From Haliclona indistincta (taxonomy: Eukaryota > Porifera > Demospongiae > Haplosclerida > Chalinidae): a stretch of 64,000 nt of DNA. Below the pieces are notes generated by a model, which saw nothing but the letters and a program-made list of their open reading frames with translations, had not been told where the DNA came from and made no database searches. Positions 12,220-23,185 of this stretch are shown one piece after another. Location: positions 5,287,254-5,351,253 of the forward strand of contig OZ024789.1 of assembly GCA_964017065.1 (NCBI GenBank), given 5' to 3'. Numbering within the stretch: position 1 is the first letter of the stretch; every line of letters begins with the position of its first letter. The translations under genes were made by a program, and so were the position numbers.

Positions 12220-13631
12220 TCACTGAGTATCCAGAGTTTGACATGCATCACTACAAATATCACAACACAAACTTGCACCCCCAGTAAACATAGATGATTG
12301 TCCAAAGTAGCCCAGTAACCATTTGCGGCGACAGGTTGTTTTAAGTTCTAGGTAGCTTCTTACAGCAGCCATCTCATGATCATGAGGTGTAGTGGGATCT
12401 TTTTTTCGTGGGCAGTCACGAGGTTTTCAAAAAATTATTGACTTGGCTTGTCCACCACTGCGACCTCCTCTTCCACTACTTTGACAGTAGTCATCAATGC
12501 TTGTTGGGGCACCGTAATGCAATATGGTATCTGCATCTGCTAAGTGAATGCCCATGCCCAATGCTACAGTAGCAAATACTATCCGTACAGTTCCTTTGGG
12601 CTTGGTCAAGCTAGCTAGCACAATCTTCTTGTTTTCCTCATTGGTCCGAGAGTGAAACATGGCAATAACACGATTTTCAGGGATCTTTTCACTACCCATG
12701 GGATAGTAGGCTCTGTCACCCAGTTCAAATAAGAAATGTGCATATAAGTCAGAACAAAAATTCAGAGATTGGCAATAGACAATCACACGTGGAGAACTGA
12801 TCTTGTTTTTCTTCAAACTATTCACAAATGGCTCCATGTCAGACTTTATGTCAGTGCGGCCTTTTACTTCATGGTATATATTGGGCCTGTCTACTGAAGT
12901 GAACACTAGCTCACACCCTTCCATATTGAGACTCACGATTAGTTGCTCCCTGACGCTCTTGGTTGCTGTAGCCGTACAAGCAAGCAATGGAGTACATGGT
13001 GGCATAAGTGCCCTGATTTCATGAAGGCGGCCGTATGCTGGTCTAAAGTCTTTACTCCTAAATAAAATTATACAGTGTAGTAGATTCTATGAATTGATAG
13101 TCCATGCATTACCATAAAAAATAATCATGATAAATATACGTACCACATTGACACGCAGTGTGCTTCATCAACAATTACAGCCACTATTCTCTTAGAAATC
13201 ACAGGAGTTTCCAAGACATCTCTCCATCTAGATATTACTAGAGATTCTGGAGCACTATACAATAAGCTACACTCTGCAAGGTCTTCTTCACTGGCTATAA
13301 GTGATTTCTCAACGCCACTTCCAGTACTCAGTACTGCTGCTCGAATACCTCGCCTTCTCAAACTGATAACTTGGTCAACCATGAGAGCGATAAGGGGCGA
13401 GATCACTAAAACGACGCTGCTGCATGTAGTACTCACTCGACCAAGCTTGTGATCCATCACAAACGGGAGCATCTCGTAGCAGAATGACTTCCCAAATCCA
13501 GTTGGCAGCCATACGAATACGTCTTTCCCGTTGTAAACTGCACGTATGGCATCAAGTTGTTCTGGTTTGGGAGTAATTCCCGGACAGACGCGCTGAAGTG
13601 CGTGGGAGATGGCGCTTTCAAAAGCTTCCAT
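12220..13631 (-). pseudogene. RecQ-family DNA helicase, one premature stop
   Basis: Two exons on the minus strand, 13144-13631 and 12220-13057, phase-matched across a short intron. Motifs in order: Walker A LPTGFGKSFCYE, the DEAHC box, SKDFRPAYGRL, TATATKSV, the helicase C lobe with VIVYCQSL, FATVALGMGIH, and motif VI QSSGRGGRSGG. This is a 3'-5' RecQ-type ATPase. An in-frame TGA at 12427-12429 replaces the Trp expected after IIF; the frame then stays open through CRRKW and CCDIC, a zinc-binding-like end, to the stop at 12220-12222. Truncation would remove that zinc-binding tail. The ATG at 13631 lies 142 bp inside the right terminal repeat boundary. Presumably it helps transposition or repair; that is inference. 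Confidence 0.8.
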
Positions 13632-13720
13632 TCATAAGCTACAGCTGTTCTGATGACGTCAACATAACACGGCAGTTTACTAATAATAACACGGTTTCCT
13701 GACATTCCAGGAAAATTTGA

Positions 13721-13773
13721 CGCATGCGCGTGCAGTATGAACCAGGCTCTAATACGAGCCTGGTCACGAGGCT
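13721..13773 (-). repeat. Right 53-bp terminal inverted repeat
   Basis: Perfect reverse complement of 8651-8703. The RecQ reading frame starts 90 bp inside it, and a TGACGTCA palindrome (in 13651-13667) lies between the ATG and the repeat. Confidence 0.9.
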
Positions 13774-13933
13774 ACACGATTGACTTGCTAACAGACCATA
13801 GAACCCTACATCAGTGGCTGTACATAAGATCAATACCACTGATGTAGGGATCTATGGTTTGTTAGACCATATACTTCAATGTAATTCTGCAATTTGATTG
13901 GTCAGCCAGAGGTGTTCTAAATCATGTACATTG

Positions 13934-14080
13934 TTTACGAAGATCTTGCATAACGGAAGCGAAAGAGGAAGTGTGACGTTGGCCAAACAAACGCACGTAA
14001 GCATGACTAACTGAACGTGACGAAAGTGAATATGCGTCACACTTCCGCCTTCGCTTCCGTTATGCAAGATCTTCGCAAAC
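13934..14080. repeat. Foldback inside E3
   Basis: The arm ACGAAGATCTTGCATAACGG at about 13938 is repeated in reverse complement ending near 14078, separated by about 80 bp. It is non-coding, is present in both duplication units, and is a nested insertion in E3 or part of its interior. Confidence 0.7.
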
Positions 14081-14458
14081 AACTGTAGAACACCGCTGAT
14101 TTTTACATAGTACACCTTTAATTTACCACGTAGAGTTAACAACCACAACAAAGTGGCGTCGTCGAAAAACGCACGCGAGTTTACACTCCCGGCCATCGTT
14201 CGAAAACGGGCTGTTGCTTGACTTTGGGAACTTCTCTGGGCTCTCTACTACCTCGAGCGCTTCGTTTGGTTAAGCGCAGTTATGGTCCGACAGACGATAG
14301 ATTCTCGGCAAGAGTAAATAATAATATAAATAACCTATATTTAAATTATTTAAATAATTATCTACTATTATTATTTCTACTCTTGCTACGAGATTTAGCT
14401 CACCTTGGAAACCGAAATAGACGCTCTCGTGATACGCGAATTTCTACAGCGAATTACA

Positions 14459-14662
14459 GCGAATTTCAATTGCGTTGGAACACGGCGTGTTCCGTGAAAG
14501 CACTGCCTAGCCCTTTGTGTAGATCAGTGGGCCACGGAAACTGTTCAGACGAATTGTAATTATAAAGAACAGACGGACGTCACTTGAACAGTTTCCGTGG
14601 CCCATAGATCTGCTAGGCAGTGCTTTCACGGAACACGCCATGTTCCAACGCAATTGAAATTC
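14459..14662. repeat. Second foldback inside E3
   Basis: Arms of about 50 bp starting GAATTTCAATTGCGTTGGAA at 14459 are mirrored at 14613-14662, with a shorter inner pair around CCACGGAAACTGTTC. Non-coding and conserved in unit 2. Confidence 0.75.
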
Positions 14663-14873
14663 GCTGCAAAACATCGGTTTCCGCGGTGACCTAAATCCCG
14701 TACGCCGTAGACACCTCAAATCCATCGTCTAACCCATATTAAATTTTAGCAAGTCAATCGTGTTACCATTCGATGCTTGTTCCTAGCTTGTTGGTTTACA
14801 TCGTGAACCAGTGGTAGATTTCTTTATCCAGCCTACATCCTTTTGATTTCGATAGAAATATTTTTACTTTTCT

Positions 14874-15230
14874 TTTTTTGTATCACACTTTGCCGACTTC
14901 AATAAAAAGTTGGTTTCCCCATGTACTTTTCAGATCATTAAAACTGCATCCTAATCAATGCACAACTATATGCCTGAGTTGCCCACTTTCACACTTTCCG
15001 TACTGAAACTGTGTTACTGGGTTAAAGAATGAGATTTCATTTTCAATGCTTTTAAGTAAACAAAGCAAGGTATTACTGCAGATTTGTCAGCAATCATTGA
15101 AAACAGAACCTTGACCGTATGTCATCAAACGGTCTATGAATACAACATTAAACAGTTACCTTGGTTCTTTGTTGATACATTGTACATAAGATATCTGCCT
15201 GAAGTCATAATAATTATTATTTGTACAAAA
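14874..15230. other. 5' flank of POT gene copy 1
   Basis: The frame of the transporter is open upstream to about 15084 but without an ATG, so this is taken as promoter and 5' untranslated sequence. It is nearly identical to 29960-30316. Confidence 0.4.
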
Positions 15231-16973
15231 ATGCTTCCCAAAGCTGCTTGTCTAGTGATTCTATGCTGTTGCCTGATGCACATGACGATAGTTGGATCAG
15301 ACATCATCTTTTACCACACAGTTGACAAAGATGGCACTTTTGCTTTCCTGGCAAGTCAGTCTTTAGTGTATCTTCTCTACCCTCTGCTTGGATGGCTAGC
15401 TGATGTCTACTTTACCAGGTATAAGTTCATACTGTACTCCTTCATCACAATGATATTAGCTACATTACTTATGATCTTGGCAGCTGCTTTGCTTCTTGAA
15501 TTCATTGAGGACAGACAACTTTTCATCTTTGGAGGTTTTTCTGTCTCAGTTGGTTTAATTGGAATAGGTTTGTTTGAATCAACTGCTATTCAGTTTGGTA
15601 TGGACCAGATGCTGGAAGCCTCTTCAGATGAACTCAGCACTTTGATTCACTGGTACTACTGGAGCTGTAATGTAGGAAAACTGCTTTCAGTAATCTGTGC
15701 AACTGGCGTTCTATTTCATTACAGTGAATGCATTCTTGAACTGGATTTACAAAATGCTACAGACCTTTACAATGACCTGCATCCTTACTATTTTACCATT
15801 ACATTTACTTTCTTCATGATAATGGTTGGTATACAGCTGGTGTGTGCATGTGTTGGTCTGTTTCTACTGATTGGCTCTAGGAAGCACTTCAACATTGATC
15901 GAACTGGTGAGCATCCTCTTAAACTAATTTATGGAGTATTGAGGTATACATGGAAGCACAAGGTCCCTGAGCATCGTAGTGCATTCACCTACTGGGAGGA
16001 GGACATTCCACCTCGCATTGACCTTGGGAAGAGCAAATATGGAGGACCATTCACCACCGAGGAGGTGGAGGACACAAAGACTTTTTTCAGCATTCTTCTA
16101 CTTCTCTTGACTCTTGTAGGATTCCACTTGTCTGCTCATGGCTACTCAATTGTTAATCAGTTAATGATAGAACAATGTCCATCTAAGTTGGCATTAGCTA
16201 TTCTAGGTGATCCAATGCTACTCACTTTTCTTTCTGTATTACTTGGAGTTCCATTGTATCAATTGATCAAACACTGGTACAAAGGCATCTTTCCAAACAT
16301 GTTGAAGAGAATGGGTCTGGGACTTTCATGTTGTTTCCTTTAAAATGTTGTTGAAATCATTATACAAGTTACAATGACTAGAGGAAAGGAATGCAAACAT
16401 TTTGACACAAATATTCGTGACTCTTGTTACTTTTTGGCCATCGAGCTTAACATTGACAACACTTGTACTACTATATCTAATGCTACTGATAATATGTTCT
16501 ACTGTGATCAAAACAACACTCCATTTATCTTGTTGCTAATACCTTATTTACTTCAAGGCTTGTCCTTTCTTCTGGTGTTTATGACAGCTCTTGAGTTCAT
16601 CTGTGCTCAAGCTCCTCTTAGACTGAAGGGACTACTAATCGGTATATGGTATGCTCTACTGGCTATCAACTATCTTCTCATTGAATCATCAGAACTCTAC
16701 ACTATCACTAACACCTCTTGGTTAAGCTTTCATTCAGTAAAGGCGTTTCTTATACTCAGTTCTCTGATCGTGTATGCGTGTGTTGCTAAGCGATATCAAT
16801 ATCGTCTAAGAGATGAAGTTGTCAATGAACAATATCTAGTAGAAGAGATATATGACCGAGAGCTAACTCTGGCAGAGCAATATGATGAAAGCGTTCATCT
16901 TCTGCTGTCTATAGCTAGTGATAACTATGGATCAATTTCTTGTGATTCATTTCAGAGAAGATCCAAAATTTAA
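15231..16973 (+). pseudogene. POT/PTR2 (SLC15-like) transporter, copy 1, one nonsense codon
   Basis: Intronless frame for a proton-coupled oligopeptide transporter-type membrane protein of about 580 residues. Family-like features are GWLADVYFTRYK in the first cytoplasmic loop, IHWYYWSCNVG in the next helix, and the loop HKVPEHRSAFTYWEEDIP followed by DLGKSKYGGPFTTEEVED, plus about 12 hydrophobic segments. The frame is broken once, by TAA at 16341-16343; the unit 2 copy has AAA there. The frame then stays open to 16973. The start ATG at 15231 (MLPKAACL) is the first in frame before a hydrophobic segment. Its 3' end faces the Ig gene's 3' end (convergent). Substrate unknown. Confidence 0.75.
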
Positions 16974-17102
16974 TTAATCATCACAACAATTATTATCTTA
17001 AGCTTTTATTTTTGTCAGAAAGGGATTGTATAATTTAAATTTTACAGTGAAAAAAAGGAAAAAATTATTATTTTTTGCACAATTTTTGTATAATTTTGTA
17101 TC

Positions 17103-18456
17103 TCATGAGGAAAATTTAGAAACTATGACAGCTATTAAAAGTAAAAATGTAAATGATAAGTGTGACAATTTTACAGCTGTTGAATAATTTGTAGGCGAAA
17201 ATACAGTTGGTGGACTGAATGTGTTTTCTGGAAAGAAAGAGGAGAGTGATTCATCTTTATGCTCTTAAAAACATACCATGGAAGGGTGTAGTAGGGCGCA
17301 TATGAACATGTGGTGGATTTACAGAGAGAAAAGTGCTTCTTGATATTTCATCATGGTACATACTATTTGCTATGCAGGTATACACGCCGGTAGCAGATGC
17401 TGATGCATTTACAAAGCTTAGACTAACTCTGCCTAGACCAGACAATAGTATTTCGTCTCCGTACTTCCAATATACAATAGGCAGTGGATAGCCAGAGGCT
17501 TCACAGTGTAGTGAGATGTTACCACCAATGGCTATAGTGTAAAAGTATTTCGTCTCCGTACTTCCAATATACAATAGGCAGTGGATAGCCAGAGGCTTCA
17601 CAGTGTAGTGAGATGTTACCACCAATGGCTATAGTGTAATTTTGTCTCCAATTGATAATTTTTAATTTGGCGGAGTAGTTGCAGACATTAAACCAGAACC
17701 TTGATTTATTGAAAAATAAATGATTAGATAAACAGCTCACATAATCTCACCAGATGTCTCCATAGAACTTGCTATTCATAGAAAAAGTGGTAAATTTGTT
17801 ATAAATGTTATATTTTACGGACATGAACTTACCAATAATATGAAGAACAACATTGGCATCACTACTTAATCCTTCATAGTATCCTATACAGCAATACACA
17901 CCAGCATGATAGATGCTTGCTGGATATATTCGCAGCACTTGGCTGCCATTAATGAATGAAATCTGATCATTAGTTCTCAGTTGCTGATGTTCCCTGCGAT
18001 GCTCACTACAGTTAAGCCATTCGATCGATTCATAGTCTTCAATTGGACACACTAATATTGCTTCTCCTCCTTCTGCTGAACTATAAATTGTCTTTAGAAA
18101 TACTGATGACTGAAGAACTTCATCTGGGTACAAATGACTAACAGATTACACAATAGTCTCTTAAAGCATTAACTCACATAATTCATACTCAATGCTGTCA
18201 TTACCGACAACATTCCTAGCAAAGCAGGTATAAACTCCTTCAATATTTTTATCGGAGTTTAGTAGTACATCAAGACTAGCCTTGCCAATATACAAGGAAT
18301 TGTCAGCACTAGTCGTGCCCCAAGGGACTCCTGTTCTATTCAAAGTCTAAGTGGTTTTAGGTTTGGGAATACCTTGGGCAAGGAAGTCTTTTATATCCTG
18401 TCCTCTGATAAATGCGATTTCTTGATGCTTAGAACTAGAAGGGATAGCTGGTGGAA
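17103..18456 (-). pseudogene. Ig-domain cell-surface protein, copy 1 (disrupted)
   Basis: Minus-strand exons correspond to those of copy 2 (33423-34683): an Ig domain with GVYTCFARN, a second with GVYCCIGYYEG, a third with GGNISLHCEASGYPLP and GVYTCIANS, then a short exon ending in a hydrophobic tail. Breaks: a 97-bp tandem duplication in the third domain (17447-17640) shifts the frame. The first domain has lost its cysteine region through a small indel, and carries TAG where the conserved Ig Trp belongs. Probably GPI-anchored or membrane-bound in the ancestor. The first exon or signal peptide was not found. Confidence 0.65.
17447..17640. repeat. 97-bp tandem duplication in Ig exon
   Basis: Two units, 17447-17543 and 17544-17640, each starting AGTATTTCGTCTCCGTAC. 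Unit 2 has a single unit (about 33767-33863). Because 97 is not a multiple of three, the reading frame shifts. Confidence 0.9.
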
Positions 18457-19032
18457 CTGCAATAAAACTAAAACATTTAAAAAGTTGTGGAAAATGCATT
18501 GATATCCATCACTTCTGTATTTTCTTTTCCGGCGGTTAGCTACAACAGGTATCTTTCAAACAGGATGAGGTTTATACCTGCACGCTCTAGTAAACCAGCA
18601 CTAGTGACTGCTGTTCGAGCTGCTCCTTTTGTCTCAGAAAGTTCTATTATAATTTACAAAGAGAGAATGCATACACAGAAGTGGTTGCAGGTGCAAAGTA
18701 CCTGATTAGCACAGTACTGGTCGTGCTACTTTCTTAATAATAATTAATTTTTGTCTACTCTTGCACCGCTAAACGATCAAAAAGCATCAATAATTTTACT
18801 GTGCCGAGACAATAGAAAAACGAGCACTACAAACAAGAAAGCATATTATTATGAAACAACAAGAGCATGCAACAATTATAATGAGAAGTCAATGAGGATA
18901 AGAGTAACGATGAGCACTGAATGAGTATACAAGTCAATGAGGATAAGAGTAATGAGCATGAGTATACAATGTGTTAGAAATACAATGTGACTCAAAAGAG
19001 AGCTACACAACATAATTGCAGTATAGATGTGT
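18457..19032. other. Intergenic between Ig and dioxygenase genes
   Basis: Both strands are open for about 200 bp (18487-18705). On the minus strand a phase-matched donor joins this to the first Ig exon (LLERA then VPP), so it may be an upstream exon, but it shows no Ig or signal-peptide features. The rest holds short direct repeats of GTCAATGAGGATAAGAGTAA near 18889 and 18933. Confidence 0.35.
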
Positions 19033-20395
19033 TCAATCAATGACTATGCACGAGACGTCATCAAGCTTTGGGCGTTTCACTTGCGGCTGTTTCTCTTGAC
19101 CGAGGAGGGGACGAATGCGTTCCAACAACTCCAGCCTGGCTCGATGCATCTTAAACCTACCATCAGTTTTGGTGACTACTAGTGTGTGTGGTGATGAAAG
19201 ACGTTCGGTGGTACATGACACTTCACTGTTATTCCACAGCAGTCGCTCAAGATGATTACGGTTGGATAGTTTCGTAGAAAAACGAGTCACAAGTTTCTGA
19301 GGGTCCTTCAGGAAAGCTGCCAACTTGGTACAAAACTCGCAGCGACACTTGAAAGTAGCTTGCAGAGACCATGTTGGTGCCTGTTGGGTATGCTGTTCTA
19401 GAGTGGTGACACACTGAGATATAAGAGAGGTGAGAGCAGTACTGCTGTTCTCCTTCGTGGTCTGGTATAGCTCTATGGCAGCTGGTACTAGCGTGTTTTG
19501 TAACGAATAGCGTTTCGGTTGCCTGAAAAAACTTGGTATTACAACTTCCAAATGCTCTTCGCATTGTAAGACGCACAAAAATGTGAAAAGTTTACAGACA
19601 AAATTCTTGGAACGGACACTCTGAGGGCTATTACAAGGAACTTTTTGCTCATTGGTTAAAGCAACGCAGATAATTTTGACCATTTTCTGACATACATTCA
19701 GTCGTTGAGACGACAAGGAACCAGTAGCTAATGAACACAGGAAGTTGAAAGCAATGGTAATCTTTTTGGCAACAGCACCCTTGAAAAGGACCACAAGTGC
19801 TGTTTCCAGTTGTTCCCACCCAAAAGCATTGCCTAATTCCACAACTGCCTCACAAAACGCTCACAAGAGTTATAGCCTTGAGCCGTTTTAGACAAGACAA
19901 TAGAGTAATAATATCTTCTTCATTTGGACGAAAATCTGGCTTCTTACAGACAGCAGCGACTATCTCCTTAGCCAGGTCCTCACACTCTCCTAGCTGCTGA
20001 CTATCTTGGGATTCGCAAAGCTTAGAATTCAAAGTCTCTAATGGTTCTTTGATCTCACCAGTCACCATGATAGTATTCTTACTCGGCCAAATAAACAAAG
20101 CAGCTTGATGATAGGTCCTGTTTAGTGTTGTCCCTTCATTACCAGTTGGCTCAAGGTCTTCATCATCTGGTTCAAATGATTCAAATATATCTTCAGGCGC
20201 AATAGCATCTTTGGTAAGCTCAAGCTTAATACCATCATCGAGAATCTCTCCAGTAGGCAAAACTGATTTTTCTACAGAAAAGCTCTCATCTTCAATGTGC
20301 TCAATAGACATATCCTCACATGAACATCCATACTCATAATCAGCACTCATTGAGCAATGTTGTTCCAATGTCACAATACCGAGATAAAGACAGAA
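19033..20395 (-). pseudogene. 2OG-Fe(II) dioxygenase family, copy in unit 1 (truncated)
   Basis: The minus strand encodes the C-terminal two thirds of the family protein (compare 35251-38247), from the region around CLYLGIVTLEQH to the KRPKLDD tail. Two lesions are visible. A 53-bp deletion near 19850-19860 removes the segment present in the intact copy (about 36076-36128) and shifts the frame. At 20395 the gene ends at a junction with repeat-flanking sequence, so the HxD...H catalytic core and the first exon are missing. Amino-acid identity to the intact copy is roughly 93% by eye, lower than for the other genes of the duplicated unit. Confidence 0.8.
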
Positions 20396-20934
20396 CTCCA
20401 ATTATTATTATTATTTTCAAAACTTCTTGTGTTGGTTAGGTGCGCTTAATTCTCGTGTAGAAATCGAATTAATGTGTCATCTCGTATATCTGTGTGTGTG
20501 CTGTATAATGTATTGTCCCAATACATGAGCAGAAAAAAATTATTTTTAGCTCACTCACATTTGAACTATACTTTTGCATGTGCGCTGCACCACAAGCTAA
20601 AACTAGAAGTATGTATCTCATAATTTCTCACTTGGTAGTGCAGCAAGTTTGCTTGGTCACACAACTAACACTTAGTTTTGAGAAAACAATGCATTGTGCA
20701 TAAGACGACTTCTACATTCACACATCTAAACAGGGCAGCTTGAATGTGCTGAGTTACATACTAATGCTTCTGGAAGAAGAGAGAGAAGTAGATACAGCAT
20801 GCATGTATTACTTTTATTAGCTAATAACAAGAGTTCATCAATTTTGTCAAAAAATAGACAAATTAGAGCACTACACTAAGCCATAGATGATACAGTACAC
20901 AACTATACATGTACCGGTCATCACGATCATCAAT
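20396..20934. other. Paralogous flank with three empty transposon sites
   Basis: Continuous match to the host DNA around E1, E2 and the 376-bp MITE (4038-4050, 5386-5496, 7032-7086, 7463-7790), but without those inserts. It supplies the empty sites used to define their ends. No gene seen. Confidence 0.8.
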
Positions 20935-20938
20935 AGTC

Positions 20939-21961
20939 TAGTCTCGTCCCCAGACCACACCCTCGCCTATCGCGAGAGTGGCTTTTTTAGTCGATTTTCT
21001 TGGGCCAGGCAGTAATATCTTCCCCGGAATGTCTGGGGTAGAATCTGATTGGTCAGAACGCTAACTCTTACGTAATACAAACCACATCGATGGGCAAGTG
21101 GAAAAACCGGATACAACAGGAAACGAACGCGAACTCGGAAACGAACTCACGTGCTCAATGTAACAGGAAACCGCGCCTATAATTACTATACTACTAAACC
21201 CAAGACCCTAAAAACCTTCGCCTAACGGCGCCCAGTATTCGCTAACGAGATATTTAACACTAAGGATCGTCGTTCCCGGCGTTTTAACACTAAGGATCGT
21301 CGTTCCCGGCGTTTTAACACTAAGGATCGTCTTTCCCGGCTTTCTAACACTAAGGATCGTGAGGTGGCGAATATTTAGGTTGATCCCCATACTGGGCGCT
21401 GTTAGGTCCATACTGGGCGCTGTTAGGCGAATACTGGGCGCCGTTAGGCGAAGGTTTTAGGGTCTTGGGTTTAGTAGTACATAGTATAGTAATTATGGGC
21501 GCGGTTTCCTGTTACATTGAGCACGTGATCACATTTGAGTTCGTTTCCGAGTTCGCTTTCGTGTCCTGTTGTATCCGGTTTTTCCACTTACCCGCGGTCA
21601 ACTGACATGTCAGTTGCTGTACTGAATTCTAGCAGATGATCTGAGCCGCGTGTTCAGAGAAGCACATTCGACAAGCGTACGTAGGATCGTCGTACGAGTA
21701 GTACAAGTGTTGAAGCTCAATCATTTATATGTAGTTCTTCAAGTCGTGAGAACATAATTTTGTCTAGACGTCTTCGCCTTTGAAGATTGTCTCCCTCGTC
21801 TAACGCGCAACTACATACGAAACACTTGCGTGTAGCAGCCATTTTCCTTTTGCAAGTGCAAATTCTAACATTTATACATATTGATTAGTGTTATATCGTA
21901 GTAACTCTCGTACACGAAAATCCCAAGAAAGTGCACTGGGTGTGGTCTGGGGACGAGACTA
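20939..21961. mobile_element. Non-autonomous element with TAGTCTCGTCCCCAGACC ends
   Basis: A 1.02 kb element ending in TAGTCTCGTCCCCAGACCAC and its reverse complement (about 25 bp paired). GATCATCAAT occurs at 20925-20934 and again at 21962-21971, a 10-bp target duplication offset by four bases on the left. The interior is a foldback: 21085-21240 pairs with 21420-21605, around short tandem repeats. The outer bases resemble those of the 8651-13773 transposon (TAGCCTCGTGACCAGGCTC), which suggests mobilisation by that family. No coding capacity. The right part of a second copy is at 2098-2276. Confidence 0.7.
21248..21358. repeat. 30-bp tandem repeat in foldback loop
   Basis: Three full and one partial unit of a 30-bp repeat starting TAACACTAAGGATCGT, followed by three units of about 21 bp containing TACTGGGCGC (21388-21445). 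Confidence 0.85.
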
Positions 21962-21982
21962 GATCATCAATGAGAAATTTAC

Positions 21983-23185
21983 CTAACGCAATGATAACAC
22001 AAACTAATACTAAAACTTCTGGAGCTCCTATAATAATACTAATTCCAACAACAACACTGTGAATATAGTGAAAGTAAGACTCTAGGTGAGGAACACAGCC
22101 CTGCAGTAAGATAAGATTATATACTATAACACAGCAATGACGCAGTACCTCAGTGTATATTAGCTCAGTGGTCACGTTAGTGTCCATGACAATATCTGGA
22201 CATGTTGTCTCATTGGCCCGTGGGTTGGTGGTGTTACAGCAAGAGACTGGTACAGAGAAGTTGTTGAAAACTTGTTCATAATCACTGAAATTGATTGCTC
22301 CACAACACCTTAGCTATGAGATTAGGATTAAATAAATGAATGATTTTATAAACCCACTTTTTTCTGGGCAGCATCCCAAGCTTCCCTGGCTCCTTGAGAG
22401 TCATGGTAAGATGAAATGTTGGCACTGGTTCCAATACTCTCTGACAGCTATACAATGGTTATAAACTAAAACAGAATATTATGACGTCATCACTCACACT
22501 AGGGATCAGAGCACCTGCTGCAATACCAAGAGATAGTAATACCACAAAAACAATTAACCATGGAATTGTGAACTACAAAAATACCGTAATTCTCACAAGA
22601 TGAAGTAAAGAGCTCAATTGTACCTTTATTATTATTTTCAAAAAATTAAAATTATTAGATGCCCTCTCGTATTTTATGAAAAGTCCAATCCCCACAACAA
22701 CAGCAATTATGAGCACACCCACAATGATGATCAGGACTGATATTATGATCACAGAGATGCTGGCTTGAGTTGTGATGGCAAAGAACTGTGTGCCCTGGAC
22801 CTTCAATTAGACAGAATGTGACAGTATACTAGAGAGTGTACAGTATCTTACTAATGCCCATATCCCTACAGTTATCGTCGGTAGACCAGTCACTATTACC
22901 TGTAGTGCAAGTAACAGTCATAGATCACAACCTATAATAGCTTACAGCTATCAAATATGTTATTGAGATGCATCCAACCATCTTCCAGTCAGCACAAATA
23001 ATTCCACGAGTTGTATGTTTTCGTTCAAACTCTAAGTTGAATGAAAACATAAAAATGTTATATAATTGTGCATGGTTGTGACTTGAACTACATGTACCTT
23101 TTTCACTCTGTATGGTATCTTTCATATGTCGATCTTTCTCCCTTGAAATGTTCATAGCTTTGCCAAGATCTCTGCTCACAGCCAT
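21983..23185 (-). CDS. Tetraspanin, copy 2 (eight exons)
   Basis: Same eight-exon structure as 2300-3502, shifted by 19683 bp, with only a few base differences (for example Val to Glu in the HLVSYF stretch of the last exon). The CCG, CC and TTCPD loop cysteines, four membrane segments and all splice sites are retained. It is likely functional. It reads leftward, and its last donor abuts the element at 20939-21961, so its terminal exon or polyadenylation region may be altered. Confidence 0.8.

Larger units (their letters stand above)
8651..13773. mobile_element. DNA transposon with ZAD-DUF6589 gene and RecQ helicase gene
   Basis: A 5123-bp element bounded by 53-bp perfect terminal inverted repeats beginning AGCCTCGTGACCAGGCTCGT (8651-8703 and 13721-13773). 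The flanks repeat ACACGATTGACT (8639-8650 and 13774-13785), and the second duplication unit has this once, uninterrupted, at 28496-28507. If the flanking T/A pair belongs to the element (TAGCC...GGCTA), the target duplication is 10 bp (CACGATTGAC). It carries two convergent genes: a six-exon ZAD-DUF6589-like protein on the plus strand and a RecQ-family helicase on the minus strand, with stops about 113 bp apart. Insertion postdates the duplication, or is hemizygous if the units are alleles. DUF6589 assignment is from remembered motif resemblance. Confidence 0.85.
7843..14873 (-). mobile_element. Foldback element E3, interrupted by a 5.1 kb transposon
   Basis: The hairpin-CTRA family again: the left end TTAGGGAGGAAGGGG at 7843 has a degenerate hairpin, and the right end GATAGAAATATTTTTACTTT is near 14873. 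A 5123-bp autonomous-type transposon sits at 8651-13773, and two further foldbacks lie at 13934-14080 and 14459-14662. The copy in unit 2 (27700-29960) lacks the 5.1 kb insert. Right boundary approximate. Confidence 0.55.

Noticed and set aside
12427..12429. TGA in RecQ as selenocysteine or programmed read-through
   Set aside because: The position is a Trp in the family pattern, and TGG to TGA is a single-base change; no supporting structure was seen.
21248..21358. CRISPR-like array
   Set aside because: Repeats are directly adjacent with no unique spacers and lie in an animal transposon.
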